Made by a program: the position numbers and the translations under genes
Shown: one piece after another, positions 1 to 7,840 of the stretch
How positions within the stretch are numbered: position 1 is the first letter of the stretch
Layout: each line of letters starts with the position of its first letter
Origin: Akkermansiaceae bacterium
GTDB lineage: Bacteria > Verrucomicrobiota > Verrucomicrobiia > Verrucomicrobiales > Akkermansiaceae
NCBI GenBank assembly: GCA_023300205.1
Contig: JALZVD010000054.1
Span: 1 to 11,119, forward strand
Direction: 5' to 3'
DNA: 11,119 bases
Notes under the pieces: model-generated
The model's input: the letters and a program-made list of their open reading frames with translations, nothing else
Database searches by the model: none
Told to the model about the DNA's origin: nothing

Positions 1-60
1 CTAAAGGTAGGGAAAATGGAAAATAGTTCACTTTACGAGATGAAATCAAAATGATTTTAC

Positions 61-96
61 TTTAAAAAAAAGCTCCAAGTGTGGGAACTTGGAGCT
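61..96 (-). terminator. Intrinsic (rho-independent) terminator of the leftmost lipoprotein gene
   Basis: A perfect 10-bp stem, AGCTCCAAGT (71-80) paired with ACTTGGAGCT (87-96), encloses a 6-nt loop. Read on the minus strand, the hairpin is followed at once by a run of seven T (64-70). This is the classic intrinsic terminator layout for leftward transcription. It sits 139 bp past the stop of the DUF6567-like lipoprotein gene, so that gene would carry a fairly long 3' untranslated tail. On the plus strand only GTTT follows the stem, so it is unlikely to work in the other direction. Confidence 0.85.
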
Positions 97-235
97 GTTT
101 ACTAAATATTAAAATCAAAAACTTCTACATCATCATTTAAAATATGATATAGACAAAATCAACTATACACTAATCTAACTATTGAAAACGATATGACTAT
201 AAATATGAAACTTTAATTACAGTACTGGAATATAT

Positions 236-598
236 TCATTCTGTAAACTCAATAATATAGCCAGATACGGTTACTTTATACGTTTGAACAATTGGGAAAA
301 ATGAATTTCTTACTTCTACTGTTTTATTGATAATAGCTTTTGAGCTTCCGACAATATTCGCATTGGATAACATATTGGCAGTTGCCTCGGCTACCAAACC
401 CTTTCTTGTAACTCCGCCAATACCAAAAACATAAAGTACTTGAGCCTCACCTTGCACTCTTCCAACAACTTTATAGTTATTCTTTGACAATACTACTTCG
501 GTTGAGTGGTTATTTTGATTTGTCGTCAATCCATTATGGAAGGCGCAGCTTGATAATAGACTAGAAAATACTAATAGAATAAATATTATTTTTTTCAT
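236..598 (-). CDS. Small lipoprotein, DUF6567-like
   Basis: A 120-residue predicted lipoprotein. A Lys-Lys n-region and a hydrophobic stretch lead to the lipobox LSSC, with the lipidated cysteine at residue 18. The rest is a small, probably beta-rich domain carrying a VFGIGG motif at about residues 57-62, then a helix with KGLVAEATANM, then strands ending in YKVTVSGYIIEF. I recognise this pattern (AF-H-G after the Cys, FGIGG, a C-terminal strand ending in IIEF) as that of Bacteroidota lipoproteins placed in DUF6567. The function of that family is unknown. The gene stands apart from the larger operon by a 389-bp spacer and has its own terminator downstream, so it is probably a separate transcription unit. 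The assignment rests on remembered family features, not on a search. Confidence 0.88.
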   Translation of the reverse strand: MKKIIFILLVFSSLLSSCAFHNGLTTNQNNHSTEVVLSKNNYKVVGRVQGEAQVLYVFGIGGVTRKGLVAEATANMLSNANIVGSSKAIINKTVEVRNSFFPIVQTYKVTVSGYIIEFTE

Positions 599-987
599 AC
601 ACTTTATAGATTTAAAAATTTAATTATTATTAATACACTTAGATTCACATGGAACAATCTCATTTTGAAAGGAATCAGTATTTTCATATTAGATTGAGGC
701 AAACAAAAATTAGTAAATTTTGTAATTCTATAACTTTTGAAATCAGGATTCACGTTTATCACCTCTTCATTCCTATATTGAAATTTGCAGATAATTTTTA
801 ATTTTCTAATTCCTCATGAAAAAATTTACCTCATTTTCTATCTACATTTAGGGTGTAGTAGCTTTTCATATTGTTTTTATATTTTGTTTAGTTAGTACAT
901 CGCTTGCTACTTATTATTCGAATACTTTATTGGTATAAAAAGATATGTTTTGTTATCTTTCTTAAATTTGTATTTCTTTTCAAAAAT
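599..987. other. Intergenic spacer between the lipoprotein gene and the VWA gene
   Basis: This 389-bp AT-rich stretch has no open frame of convincing length on either strand. It must hold the promoter of the leftmost lipoprotein gene and the transcript end of the operon to its right. I found no exact match to the Bacteroidota promoter consensus (TTG about 19 bp before TAnnTTTG) on the minus strand. A weak AT-only hairpin (AAAGATA 939-945 with TATCTTT 954-960, 8-nt loop) lies 28 bp past the stop of the VWA gene. With only a short A/T run after it, it is at best a poor terminator. No repeats or RNA genes are recognisable. Confidence 0.6.
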
Positions 988-3126
988 TCACAAGCTTTCA
1001 AGAAGTCGTTCTAAATTTAAATAGGTCATTGACAATGCAGGAGTAGCATCTCTATCCCATGTTTCAGGGTTTCGATTTATGGTTTTAGCACAAGTATCCA
1101 ATCCATTCGCTACTTCTTTTGTATTCTTCTTAAAAAGCCTATCTGACCTACCCATTAACTCTGCTAAATTAATGTAATATTCACCCTTTTCTTTCAAAAA
1201 GCCTTTAAACTCTTCTGCCAAAGCTACACTCTCACCATTTTGTATCTTTTCAAAATGAAGTTTCAAATATTCTAAATCACTTAAGATGACTTTTTTCTGG
1301 AAAATTAAAAACTGCTTATATTCCTCTTCTAAGAATAATATCTGCTTTTCTACAAATTCTTTGTCTACTGGATTTGGGCAGAGTGATAAATATTTTTGAT
1401 AATTAGTAATGGCTTTTTTATAAAAATCATTTGCTTCTAACATTAAAGCAAAATTATATGCCCCGTGACAATCATCGGTGTGAAGATTAGAAAATGCTTT
1501 ACATGATTCTAAAGCTGACACAAAAGATTCGGAATTAATTTGAGATACTCCTTTATCAAATTGAGAGTTTGAACTAGTCGACAAATTATTCAATGCGGGA
1601 TTTGGTTTCGGAATATAAGTTCGATTAAATTTCCGGAATGCTCTCTCTAATTGGGTTTGACTTTGAACATTTAAATATTTTCCTCCAGTAGATTGAGCAA
1701 GAAACTGTAGATCTCTTTCAGCAGGAGACCCAGGATTGACATTAAACCCGATGGTATAATACTTGATTTGAATCGATGTATTTCCTCCACAGTTATTCCC
1801 ACTAACGTCAATTTTCCATTGATACACTGTACTTGAGTTGTAAACTCCTTGCGGTCGTATTTTCTTGCATGTAGCTGCACCATCACTTAACACAATCAAT
1901 TTACCTGAATTTTGATTATTGTCAACAAGTCTGTTGGCTAATTTACATTGTGCAGCTTCTATGGCTTCATATAAAGGGGTACCCCCTCCAGCAGATAAAC
2001 CATCAATTCGATTTTGAACTATTGTGAAATCCGTATCCCAATTTGGATTACCAGTTGTTGGATCCATGTTTGGACCAGGGCATCCTCCCGAAAATCCGAG
2101 TATCCCAATTTCGGGTTTTGAACCAGACTGATTCGTATTTAATGAAGCAAGTGTAGTTTTGGAGGCTTCTTTTGCTTGTTGTATTTTTGACTTGGAGCTA
2201 CCTGCACCATTTTGGCTCATACTGCCTGAAAGATCGAAGAGGAAAAGGGTTGGAGAAGTTCTACAAATTGATTTTCCTTTATTCAATAATTCTAAATGAT
2301 TGGTAAATGGTTGTGATAATAATTCACTGTTATCCAAACCATTGATTGGCAAAGGAGTAAAGGCAAGATTCCATGCATCTTTCCTTAATTTAATTACGTC
2401 ACCATCAGTTTTATAAAAGCGTCCAAATATTGCTTCTCCAACGTCTTGCCACCAAACAGCACAATTAAGAATTGATGCAATATCAGATTTCGTCTTTTGA
2501 TTGGTAGATGAAAAAATTTTGTTAGTAGCCTCAAATTCAGGTAATAAATCTTTAGGTCGAATCCCTTTATTTCTTCGATTATCAAACGCGTATCTTAATG
2601 CACGAGGTAAATCATAAATAACATGAGCCTCAATTGCACTCTCTAATACACTGGCTATTCCCGAACAAGCAAAATTCACATCAGACAAACCTGAACTAGC
2701 TTCATAAAAATGTTTTTCCCAATGTAACTCAACTAATTGTTTCTTACCTGAATCCCAATACAGCCTGTTTCGTTGATATGCATCATAAAATGCTATTAAC
2801 TGATTGATTTTCTCTATTGGTAAATGATATTTATTATCTACAATTTTCAATGTTTCAGATAAAGTGGTATGATAATAGGCTGTAGGAAATAAATCAATTA
2901 AATTACCTTGTCTCAAAAACTTTTGCCTATATCCTCCTAATGATTCAATTATCCCTATTAATTTTAAATATAAATCTTCTCTAACTACTCTTTCCTCATT
3001 TGTTGTTGCTTTATTTAAAAATGATTCATAATTGCACAAAGCAGTACGATCTTTTGAAGGTATATTTGATGCATAATTTGTAGAAACAAATAAAAAGATA
3101 AATAGTATGGAAAATACCTTGTTCAT
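988..3126 (-). CDS. Exported protein with DUF5995-like module and von Willebrand factor A domain
   Basis: A 712-residue predicted exported protein. A signal peptide (residues 1 to about 19) ends in YAS. Residues about 60-258 resemble DUF5995: FPTAYYHTT, HWEKHFYEA, a helix with AHVIYDLPRAL, DLLPEFEATNKIF and a closing LRKDAWNLAF occur in the family order. Residues about 293-500 are a VWA domain with an intact metal-ion-dependent adhesion site: DLSGS at 298-302, the threonine of GGGTP at 383 and the aspartate of LSDG at 415. Such sites bind Mg2+ and protein ligands. Residues about 550-610 look like one or two TPR-type helical pairs (AYNFALMLEANDFYKKAITNYQKYLSLCPNP), followed by a charged helical tail. 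The start lies 6 bp after the stop of the M48 peptidase gene, so the two are surely co-transcribed. The DUF5995 match is from memory and should be tested; the VWA call is firm. Confidence 0.92.
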   Translation of the reverse strand: MNKVFSILFIFLFVSTNYASNIPSKDRTALCNYESFLNKATTNEERVVREDLYLKLIGIIESLGGYRQKFLRQGNLIDLFPTAYYHTTLSETLKIVDNKYHLPIEKINQLIAFYDAYQRNRLYWDSGKKQLVELHWEKHFYEASSGLSDVNFACSGIASVLESAIEAHVIYDLPRALRYAFDNRRNKGIRPKDLLPEFEATNKIFSSTNQKTKSDIASILNCAVWWQDVGEAIFGRFYKTDGDVIKLRKDAWNLAFTPLPINGLDNSELLSQPFTNHLELLNKGKSICRTSPTLFLFDLSGSMSQNGAGSSKSKIQQAKEASKTTLASLNTNQSGSKPEIGILGFSGGCPGPNMDPTTGNPNWDTDFTIVQNRIDGLSAGGGTPLYEAIEAAQCKLANRLVDNNQNSGKLIVLSDGAATCKKIRPQGVYNSSTVYQWKIDVSGNNCGGNTSIQIKYYTIGFNVNPGSPAERDLQFLAQSTGGKYLNVQSQTQLERAFRKFNRTYIPKPNPALNNLSTSSNSQFDKGVSQINSESFVSALESCKAFSNLHTDDCHGAYNFALMLEANDFYKKAITNYQKYLSLCPNPVDKEFVEKQILFLEEEYKQFLIFQKKVILSDLEYLKLHFEKIQNGESVALAEEFKGFLKEKGEYYINLAELMGRSDRLFKKNTKEVANGLDTCAKTINRNPETWDRDATPALSMTYLNLERLLESL

Positions 3127-3132
3127 AAGCTG

Positions 3133-4695
3133 TTATTTTATTGTTAACATAAACCTTTCGTACTCTTCCAATCCTATCATGGAATTATCAAAATCCTCTC
3201 CTTCATAGGTGGTCAGCAGTAACTGATTGATATCAACTAATCTATTTTTACTAAGCGGATGAGAAGTATAAATAGTTTCCAAATAATTGCCTATCAACAT
3301 ACCAGTTGCTTTTTCTGTAAGATTTGATACTAAATTTTGTTCCAAATTGATGGCATTCGAATTAATTAAGCTTTTAGCATCTGTAGCAAGCTTGGCTTGG
3401 TATGTTTCATCGCCTGCTTGAGCAGACATTATTTTCCAAAATTCAGCAGATTGCCTAACGTCATATCCAGCTAAATACATATACATCAATCCGACTCTAT
3501 CTGCTTGAGTTTCTTTAGATTTTTCAAAAAGATTAGAGATATCAGAAGGTTTCGTTTGTGCGATTCCCATTGCGGTACCATCAAGAAATTTCTCCCCTAA
3601 TCCCTCATTATTCATACCAGTCACATGTTTAACTTTTTTAACTACATCACCAAGTACCTTTCTTCCGGTTGTTTTAATTGTAGAGTTCTCCAATAGACCT
3701 TGGCTTTGATAACGACTACTTGAATGTTCATAGGTAACGTGAGCTACTTCGTGACCTAAAACAGCTGCTAGTTGAGCTTCATTTTCCATCAATTGCAAAA
3801 GACCTGTATGGATAAACACCATCCCGTTTGGAAAAGCAAAGGCATTTGGTATAGGATTATTAATGACATAGAATCTAAAAAATATATTATGCTCTTTTAG
3901 GAAAATATCTTCTTTTACATAATCTGGTAAAACCCTATTTCCAACCATATTCACATACCCCTGAATCTTTATATCATCTAAGAGTTGGTATTCTAAGCTT
4001 CCAATTTTGATTTTCCCTTGATATAATGAATTAGGTGGCACCACAATACCTGTCGGAGGCGATACTACATGTGTACCATCAGCATTATAACTATTCTCAA
4101 CAGCTGTTCGAAGCTTTCTATCCGTCGTCGTATATGTATTCTTACAAACAATTATTTTGTTTGCATATACAATACCTTCTTCCCCAACAACACCTTTTAC
4201 TGTGAGAAAGTCACCTGCATCAATTTCAGTAAAATCAATGTATGACATATTATTACTACATCCACACTTCCCTTTTCCAGAACAATCGATAGTTGCATTT
4301 TGACTTAGTTGAATTTTTCGCCCATCTACATAGGCGATATTATCTTCTAGTAATTCATAAACCCCTGTAAAATTTTCAGACCCCGCATTGTCATCAGATA
4401 CAAGTTTAATAATTTTTGCTATTCGTTTTCTATTCACAATAGTGTGCGATAAGTCTATTTCACACCCTTTTGCAAATAATTCTGCATTAATATTTTTCTT
4501 TTTCCGGTTCAAAAACAAAGTCTCATTCTCTATATCAAAATCAAATTGTTCATCATCGATAAGAACTGTGATAACAGAATAAGGAGAATTAAACTCTGCT
4601 ATAATAGCTCCTTTAATTAGTTTTTGAGCACCTAGTGTACTTGTAGATAAAATAAGTGTACCTAGCAAGAGAAGAAGTATGTGGAAACGTTGCAT
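3133..4695 (-). CDS. Exported M48-family zinc metallopeptidase with DUF5666-like N-terminal region
   Basis: A 520-residue predicted periplasmic or secreted zinc protease. The signal peptide ends in LGA, with mature Gln24. Residues about 25-185 are beta-rich and resemble DUF5666 modules: a first copy begins KLIKGAIIAEF, and a second runs FTGVYELLEDNIAYVDGRKIQL to DAGDFLTVKGVVGEEGIVYANKI. A CxxxxxCxC cluster interrupts the second copy (residues 138-146). The peptidase spans about 240-490, with zinc site HEVAH (315-319), third ligand Glu395 in the ExxxD of KETQAD, and the late TSHPLSKNR motif (477-485) typical of M48B/C peptidases. No transmembrane helix follows the signal peptide, so it resembles periplasmic BepA/LoiP-type members rather than membrane HtpX. 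It lacks the TPR tail of BepA. It lies 136 bp after the beta-barrel gene and 6 bp before the VWA gene. Confidence 0.95.
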   Translation of the reverse strand: MQRFHILLLLLGTLILSTSTLGAQKLIKGAIIAEFNSPYSVITVLIDDEQFDFDIENETLFLNRKKKNINAELFAKGCEIDLSHTIVNRKRIAKIIKLVSDDNAGSENFTGVYELLEDNIAYVDGRKIQLSQNATIDCSGKGKCGCSNNMSYIDFTEIDAGDFLTVKGVVGEEGIVYANKIIVCKNTYTTTDRKLRTAVENSYNADGTHVVSPPTGIVVPPNSLYQGKIKIGSLEYQLLDDIKIQGYVNMVGNRVLPDYVKEDIFLKEHNIFFRFYVINNPIPNAFAFPNGMVFIHTGLLQLMENEAQLAAVLGHEVAHVTYEHSSSRYQSQGLLENSTIKTTGRKVLGDVVKKVKHVTGMNNEGLGEKFLDGTAMGIAQTKPSDISNLFEKSKETQADRVGLMYMYLAGYDVRQSAEFWKIMSAQAGDETYQAKLATDAKSLINSNAINLEQNLVSNLTEKATGMLIGNYLETIYTSHPLSKNRLVDINQLLLTTYEGEDFDNSMIGLEEYERFMLTIK

Positions 4696-4831
4696 AGTTT
4701 TTAAGTTTTAAATCAAAAAGTCAATTAGGAATTATATACACAATAAATTCATTTCAATATAAATCACTGACCATTAAGTATCAGCAATACTCAATCTAAT
4801 TAATAAATAAAGTTCAATAAATAATACTAAA

Positions 4832-5632
4832 TTAATAAGGCAAATTCTTAACAACGTGATCGAAACCTCTTACAGTAAAAGAAAAATTTACTCCAATAAA
4901 ATAGTTTATAGAATTGCTATTAGATAAATCAATTAATAAATCTTTATAATAATCATTAGTAGGATTCGTATCATCAAAAATAGATTCATTGGAATAACTC
5001 ACTCCTAAGTAAACCAAATAACGTGCTCTTGAATCTGCAATCGAGGTATGATCCTTTGTTTCAGAATATTGTTTCTCAATAAAAAACTCATATCCAAGCA
5101 AAAAACGATAGTCTAAATAAGACCTATTAAAATTCCTATTAGAAAAAGATTCACTAAAATCGCTTTCTAAATCTACACTTATCGGAATATTGTAAGAAAT
5201 ACCTGGCAACATAACTAATCTATTTAAAGCACCCACAGAACCTGTTTTTATTTTTATATAAAAAGGTATTTTTAAAGTAGATACCGAAATGGAATCTCCG
5301 ATCAATTCATCATTAGTTTTTTCGCCAAACTCATATTCAACTTCACTAAAACCTAAACCAGATAAAAAACCTATAGAAGACAAAGGGCTGTGTACATCTA
5401 CTGTAAGGGAACCATTTACAAAAGTTCCACCAGAAGATTCATCTATAGTGGGACTTAAAGTAGCTAATCCGATATTTGCATCTATACCAAATGATGTTCT
5501 AACTTTAGAAAAAGTGAGAATTTTACTTTTCAATACAAGACTATTTAATTTTTGTCCAGATAAAGAAAAAATGAAAAATGAACAAATGAATAAGACCAAT
5601 CCAAATCTAAGTGTATATTTAATATTTCTCAA
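4832..5632 (-). CDS. Putative outer-membrane beta-barrel protein
   Basis: A 266-residue protein with a strong signal peptide (residues 1-26, ending SLSG before Gln27). After it come alternating amphipathic strands rich in Gly and aromatic residues, such as FGIDANIGLA, IGFLSGLGFSEVEYEFG, LKIPFYIKIK, YLDYRFLLGYEFFIE, RYLVYLGVSYS and NYFIGVNFSFTV. This is the look of the small 8-10 stranded outer-membrane barrels (PorT/OmpA-barrel-like) frequent in Bacteroidota. The C-terminus runs on past the last strand (RGFDHVVKNLPY) and does not end in the usual aromatic residue, which is slightly atypical. The start is 10 bp after the stop of the helical-repeat gene. A specific family could not be named; an exported beta-sandwich protein is the alternative. 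Confidence 0.85.
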   Translation of the reverse strand: MRNIKYTLRFGLVLFICSFFIFSLSGQKLNSLVLKSKILTFSKVRTSFGIDANIGLATLSPTIDESSGGTFVNGSLTVDVHSPLSSIGFLSGLGFSEVEYEFGEKTNDELIGDSISVSTLKIPFYIKIKTGSVGALNRLVMLPGISYNIPISVDLESDFSESFSNRNFNRSYLDYRFLLGYEFFIEKQYSETKDHTSIADSRARYLVYLGVSYSNESIFDDTNPTNDYYKDLLIDLSNSNSINYFIGVNFSFTVRGFDHVVKNLPY

Positions 5633-5642
5633 AATTTATTTT

Positions 5643-7184
5643 TTATTTTTTTTTAACTTTTCTATTTAATTCTGGGTAGAGCTCTATAGCAACATTATTT
5701 AAAAAGGATCTAATCGATTCAGAACAATCTAATGATTCATCACAATATGAAATAGCTTTAAGAATATGAATTTCCCAATAGGATCTAATCTCATATTTAG
5801 GTAAATCGATTGTTTTTAATAACCCATATACATTAGGTTGATATTCCATTATTCCTAGATATGTATAGGATTCTCCATCCATATATTTACTATCCCGATT
5901 ATTATATAAGATTTTAAAAGCTCTTGCATATTCTTCCTTCTTAGCTTTTCGTTTTTGGAAGATTGTTTTCGCTATTTTTAATTCACTTTTAATAAAAGAA
6001 GATTTTGAATAACTGAGGCATAAATTCTCAATTGCAATAGCTTTCTTATTTGCCTTATCAAAACTATAAACTTGTCGTACAAGAATCAAAGCATCAAGAT
6101 ATTGTCCAGATTGAATTAAATTTTCAGCATCGAAAATATATTTGCCGACTATTTGTTTTTTAACAGAATTAAATCTGTTAGTGATTGTGGTACTCTTACA
6201 TAAAGTGATCGCTTTTTGATATTGATTGAAAGAAGAAATAATGTCTTCACTTACTAAGTAATCCTTTGCTGAATCAGCCAATTTCAAAGCAGAAATGCAT
6301 TTATTACAATTACTTAAATACTCTTGATTATTTATATGATTAACTAGAAAATATAAATTTCTGGCTGAAATATAATTCTCATTCTTAAAATAATCATTCG
6401 CTTTATTAAGATTATTCCTACTTTCATTTTCAGAAAGGGTCTCTAGTTCCGATGGCAAATTACTAACATTATTTGCCAATAATTCTAATTCATTGTTACA
6501 AATGGCAAGTAATTCTTGAACTCTTTCATTCTCATCAATATCACAAGATTTTATACTGGTTAATATTTCCTTTGCTAAGTAAAAATCATCTTTTTCTATA
6601 GACTGTTTGGCTTGTCCAATTTGCAGAGAGCAATAACTAGAGGAACTCGCTCCACACTCCCCATGTTTAAAATATAAAATCTTAAATTTAATGTCACTGA
6701 CATCATTGTATCTATTATCAAAAAGCGTAAATCTAAAGAATGGATATTGTGTAATTCCAGAAATATTAATTTCTACTTCAGCCTCTACCGTATAATTAGT
6801 ATTCCCTTCTATCTTTTCAGAACCACAGTAGTTTATATCTAATAGTACAATTTCACCATTGGTTGATTTATCATCTTTCTTTATTGATTGCAACAAATTT
6901 ATCATAGGGCTATTCAAACTACCTGCTTGAGCACTATTTGGAACTTTAAAAGTATCAAGGATTTCATTAGAGATTTGTGAAAGTTGGGAGTCATATATAT
7001 ATTTCTCGCAATTCTGTTTAGTTCTTAATGACTTAACTTTTAATAAAGTGTTTAAACTATCTAAAAATTCTATGACAGCAATTTCTTGAAAGTTGTAATT
7101 TGGGTTTTCTTTGTAATATTCTGATGATGGGGTAAAATATAGGCAAAAAGGAAAAAAATAATATATTGGATGTAGACCAAACAT
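5643..7184 (-). CDS. Exported TPR-like helical-repeat protein with N-terminal alpha/beta domain
   Basis: A 513-residue protein of unknown function. The N-terminus (residues 1-18) is hydrophobic and aromatic, and looks like a signal peptide, though a weak one with only His as a charged residue near the start. Residues about 35-175 form an alpha/beta region: two helices, then strands including GEIVLLDINYC, NYTVEAEVEINI, FFRFTLFD and DIKFKILYF. Residues about 186-390 are successive helical hairpins of TPR type (QAKQSIEKDDFYLAKEIL, KANDYFKNENYISARNLYF, DAENLIQSGQYLDALILVRQV). A further helical region follows and the protein ends in a basic tail (KVKKK). Repeats of this type usually scaffold protein-protein contacts. 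Gaps of 10 bp on both sides tie it to the small exported protein upstream and the barrel downstream. The N-terminal domain may be related to the product of the gene just upstream. Confidence 0.9.
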   Translation of the reverse strand: MFGLHPIYYFFPFCLYFTPSSEYYKENPNYNFQEIAVIEFLDSLNTLLKVKSLRTKQNCEKYIYDSQLSQISNEILDTFKVPNSAQAGSLNSPMINLLQSIKKDDKSTNGEIVLLDINYCGSEKIEGNTNYTVEAEVEINISGITQYPFFRFTLFDNRYNDVSDIKFKILYFKHGECGASSSSYCSLQIGQAKQSIEKDDFYLAKEILTSIKSCDIDENERVQELLAICNNELELLANNVSNLPSELETLSENESRNNLNKANDYFKNENYISARNLYFLVNHINNQEYLSNCNKCISALKLADSAKDYLVSEDIISSFNQYQKAITLCKSTTITNRFNSVKKQIVGKYIFDAENLIQSGQYLDALILVRQVYSFDKANKKAIAIENLCLSYSKSSFIKSELKIAKTIFQKRKAKKEEYARAFKILYNNRDSKYMDGESYTYLGIMEYQPNVYGLLKTIDLPKYEIRSYWEIHILKAISYCDESLDCSESIRSFLNNVAIELYPELNRKVKKK

Positions 7185-7194
7185 TTCAAAAATT

Positions 7195-7839
7195 TTATAT
7201 TAATTGTTGTTCCACAATCAATTTGTGAAATGTAATAGCAAAAAATCTACCCTCAGCAGTACGAACTTGCTTTATAGTAAAAACCAGACTTTTAAAATCT
7301 TCATGGAAGACATCCCACCCTAGTTCAGAATTTCCCACATGATTCTTAGATGCATAAAAATTTTGTTTAAACTTAACCTTTCCTTCGTAATAGATCTCCC
7401 CATTTTTATCCACTCTTTCTACTAATTTATTAATTTGAAAAGCGGAAAAGTCGTATACAACAGACTTATACTTAAGTCTTTGATTTAAAAGTAATTTGAT
7501 ATAATTATCAATAGATGTGTATTTAATAGGAGGCGAACCTGTTGGTGTATATCCAATTATTTTATTAGTTTTAAGATTTTTTGTTGAAAAGAAACTTTTC
7601 ATTTGGTTAATATTCCATTGACAAACATCTGAATTAAAAAATTCTTCTGTGCTCATATCCTCCTCCAATGACTTTTCTTCGGTTAATTCATCAATATATC
7701 CACAGAAAGCATTGGCTAACTGTATACACTTTATTTCGAATTCAGCTTGTTGCGCTTTACTTAACTTTTGCGCAATTATATTAGTAGGCAAAAAAGAAGT
7801 AAAAGAGTAACTTATTATAATAAATATAAAATTACGCAC
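7195..7839 (-). CDS. Small exported protein of unknown function, possible NTF2/cystatin-like fold
   Basis: I choose the GTG at 7839-7837 as start, giving 214 residues. The frame also offers an ATG at 7875, which would add 12 residues overlapping 35 bp of the upstream lipoprotein gene. From the GTG the protein opens with a standard signal peptide (Met-Arg-Asn, then FIFIIIS to NIIA, mature Gln24), and the start lies one base after the upstream TGA, as in translational coupling. From the ATG the n-region would be long and contain an Asp. The mature part has helices (about 27-50, 109-125) followed by long strands (GEIYYEGKVKFKQNFY, SLVFTIKQV, RFFAITFHKLIV). This helix-then-sheet order suggests an NTF2- or cystatin-like ligand or interaction fold, but no catalytic motif is visible. 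The family is not recognised. Confidence 0.85.
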   Translation of the reverse strand: MRNFIFIIISYSFTSFLPTNIIAQKLSKAQQAEFEIKCIQLANAFCGYIDELTEEKSLEEDMSTEEFFNSDVCQWNINQMKSFFSTKNLKTNKIIGYTPTGSPPIKYTSIDNYIKLLLNQRLKYKSVVYDFSAFQINKLVERVDKNGEIYYEGKVKFKQNFYASKNHVGNSELGWDVFHEDFKSLVFTIKQVRTAEGRFFAITFHKLIVEQQLI

Positions 7840-7840
7840 G

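Noticed and set aside
1..19. Similarity of the left window edge (AGGGAAAAT) to the IS leader (ATTTTCCCTAAA on the other strand), as a second IS end
   Set aside because: The match is under 10 bp in AT-rich DNA with no transposase trace nearby; chance is the better explanation.
1671..2585. Additional minus-strand frames of 71 and 63 codons inside the VWA gene
   Set aside because: They overlap the VWA coding frame, whose conserved metal-site motifs fix the true frame.
4777..4791. AGTAT/ATACT hairpin in the 136-bp gap as a terminator splitting the operon
   Set aside because: Five AT-rich pairs with no following T-run on the minus strand; not enough to claim a transcript end.
4388..5669. Plus-strand open frames of 64 codons (4388-4582) and 126 codons (5289-5669)
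   Set aside because: Both lie wholly or almost wholly antisense to well-supported exported protein genes, have low-complexity Phe/Ser-rich translations and show no domain or signal features.
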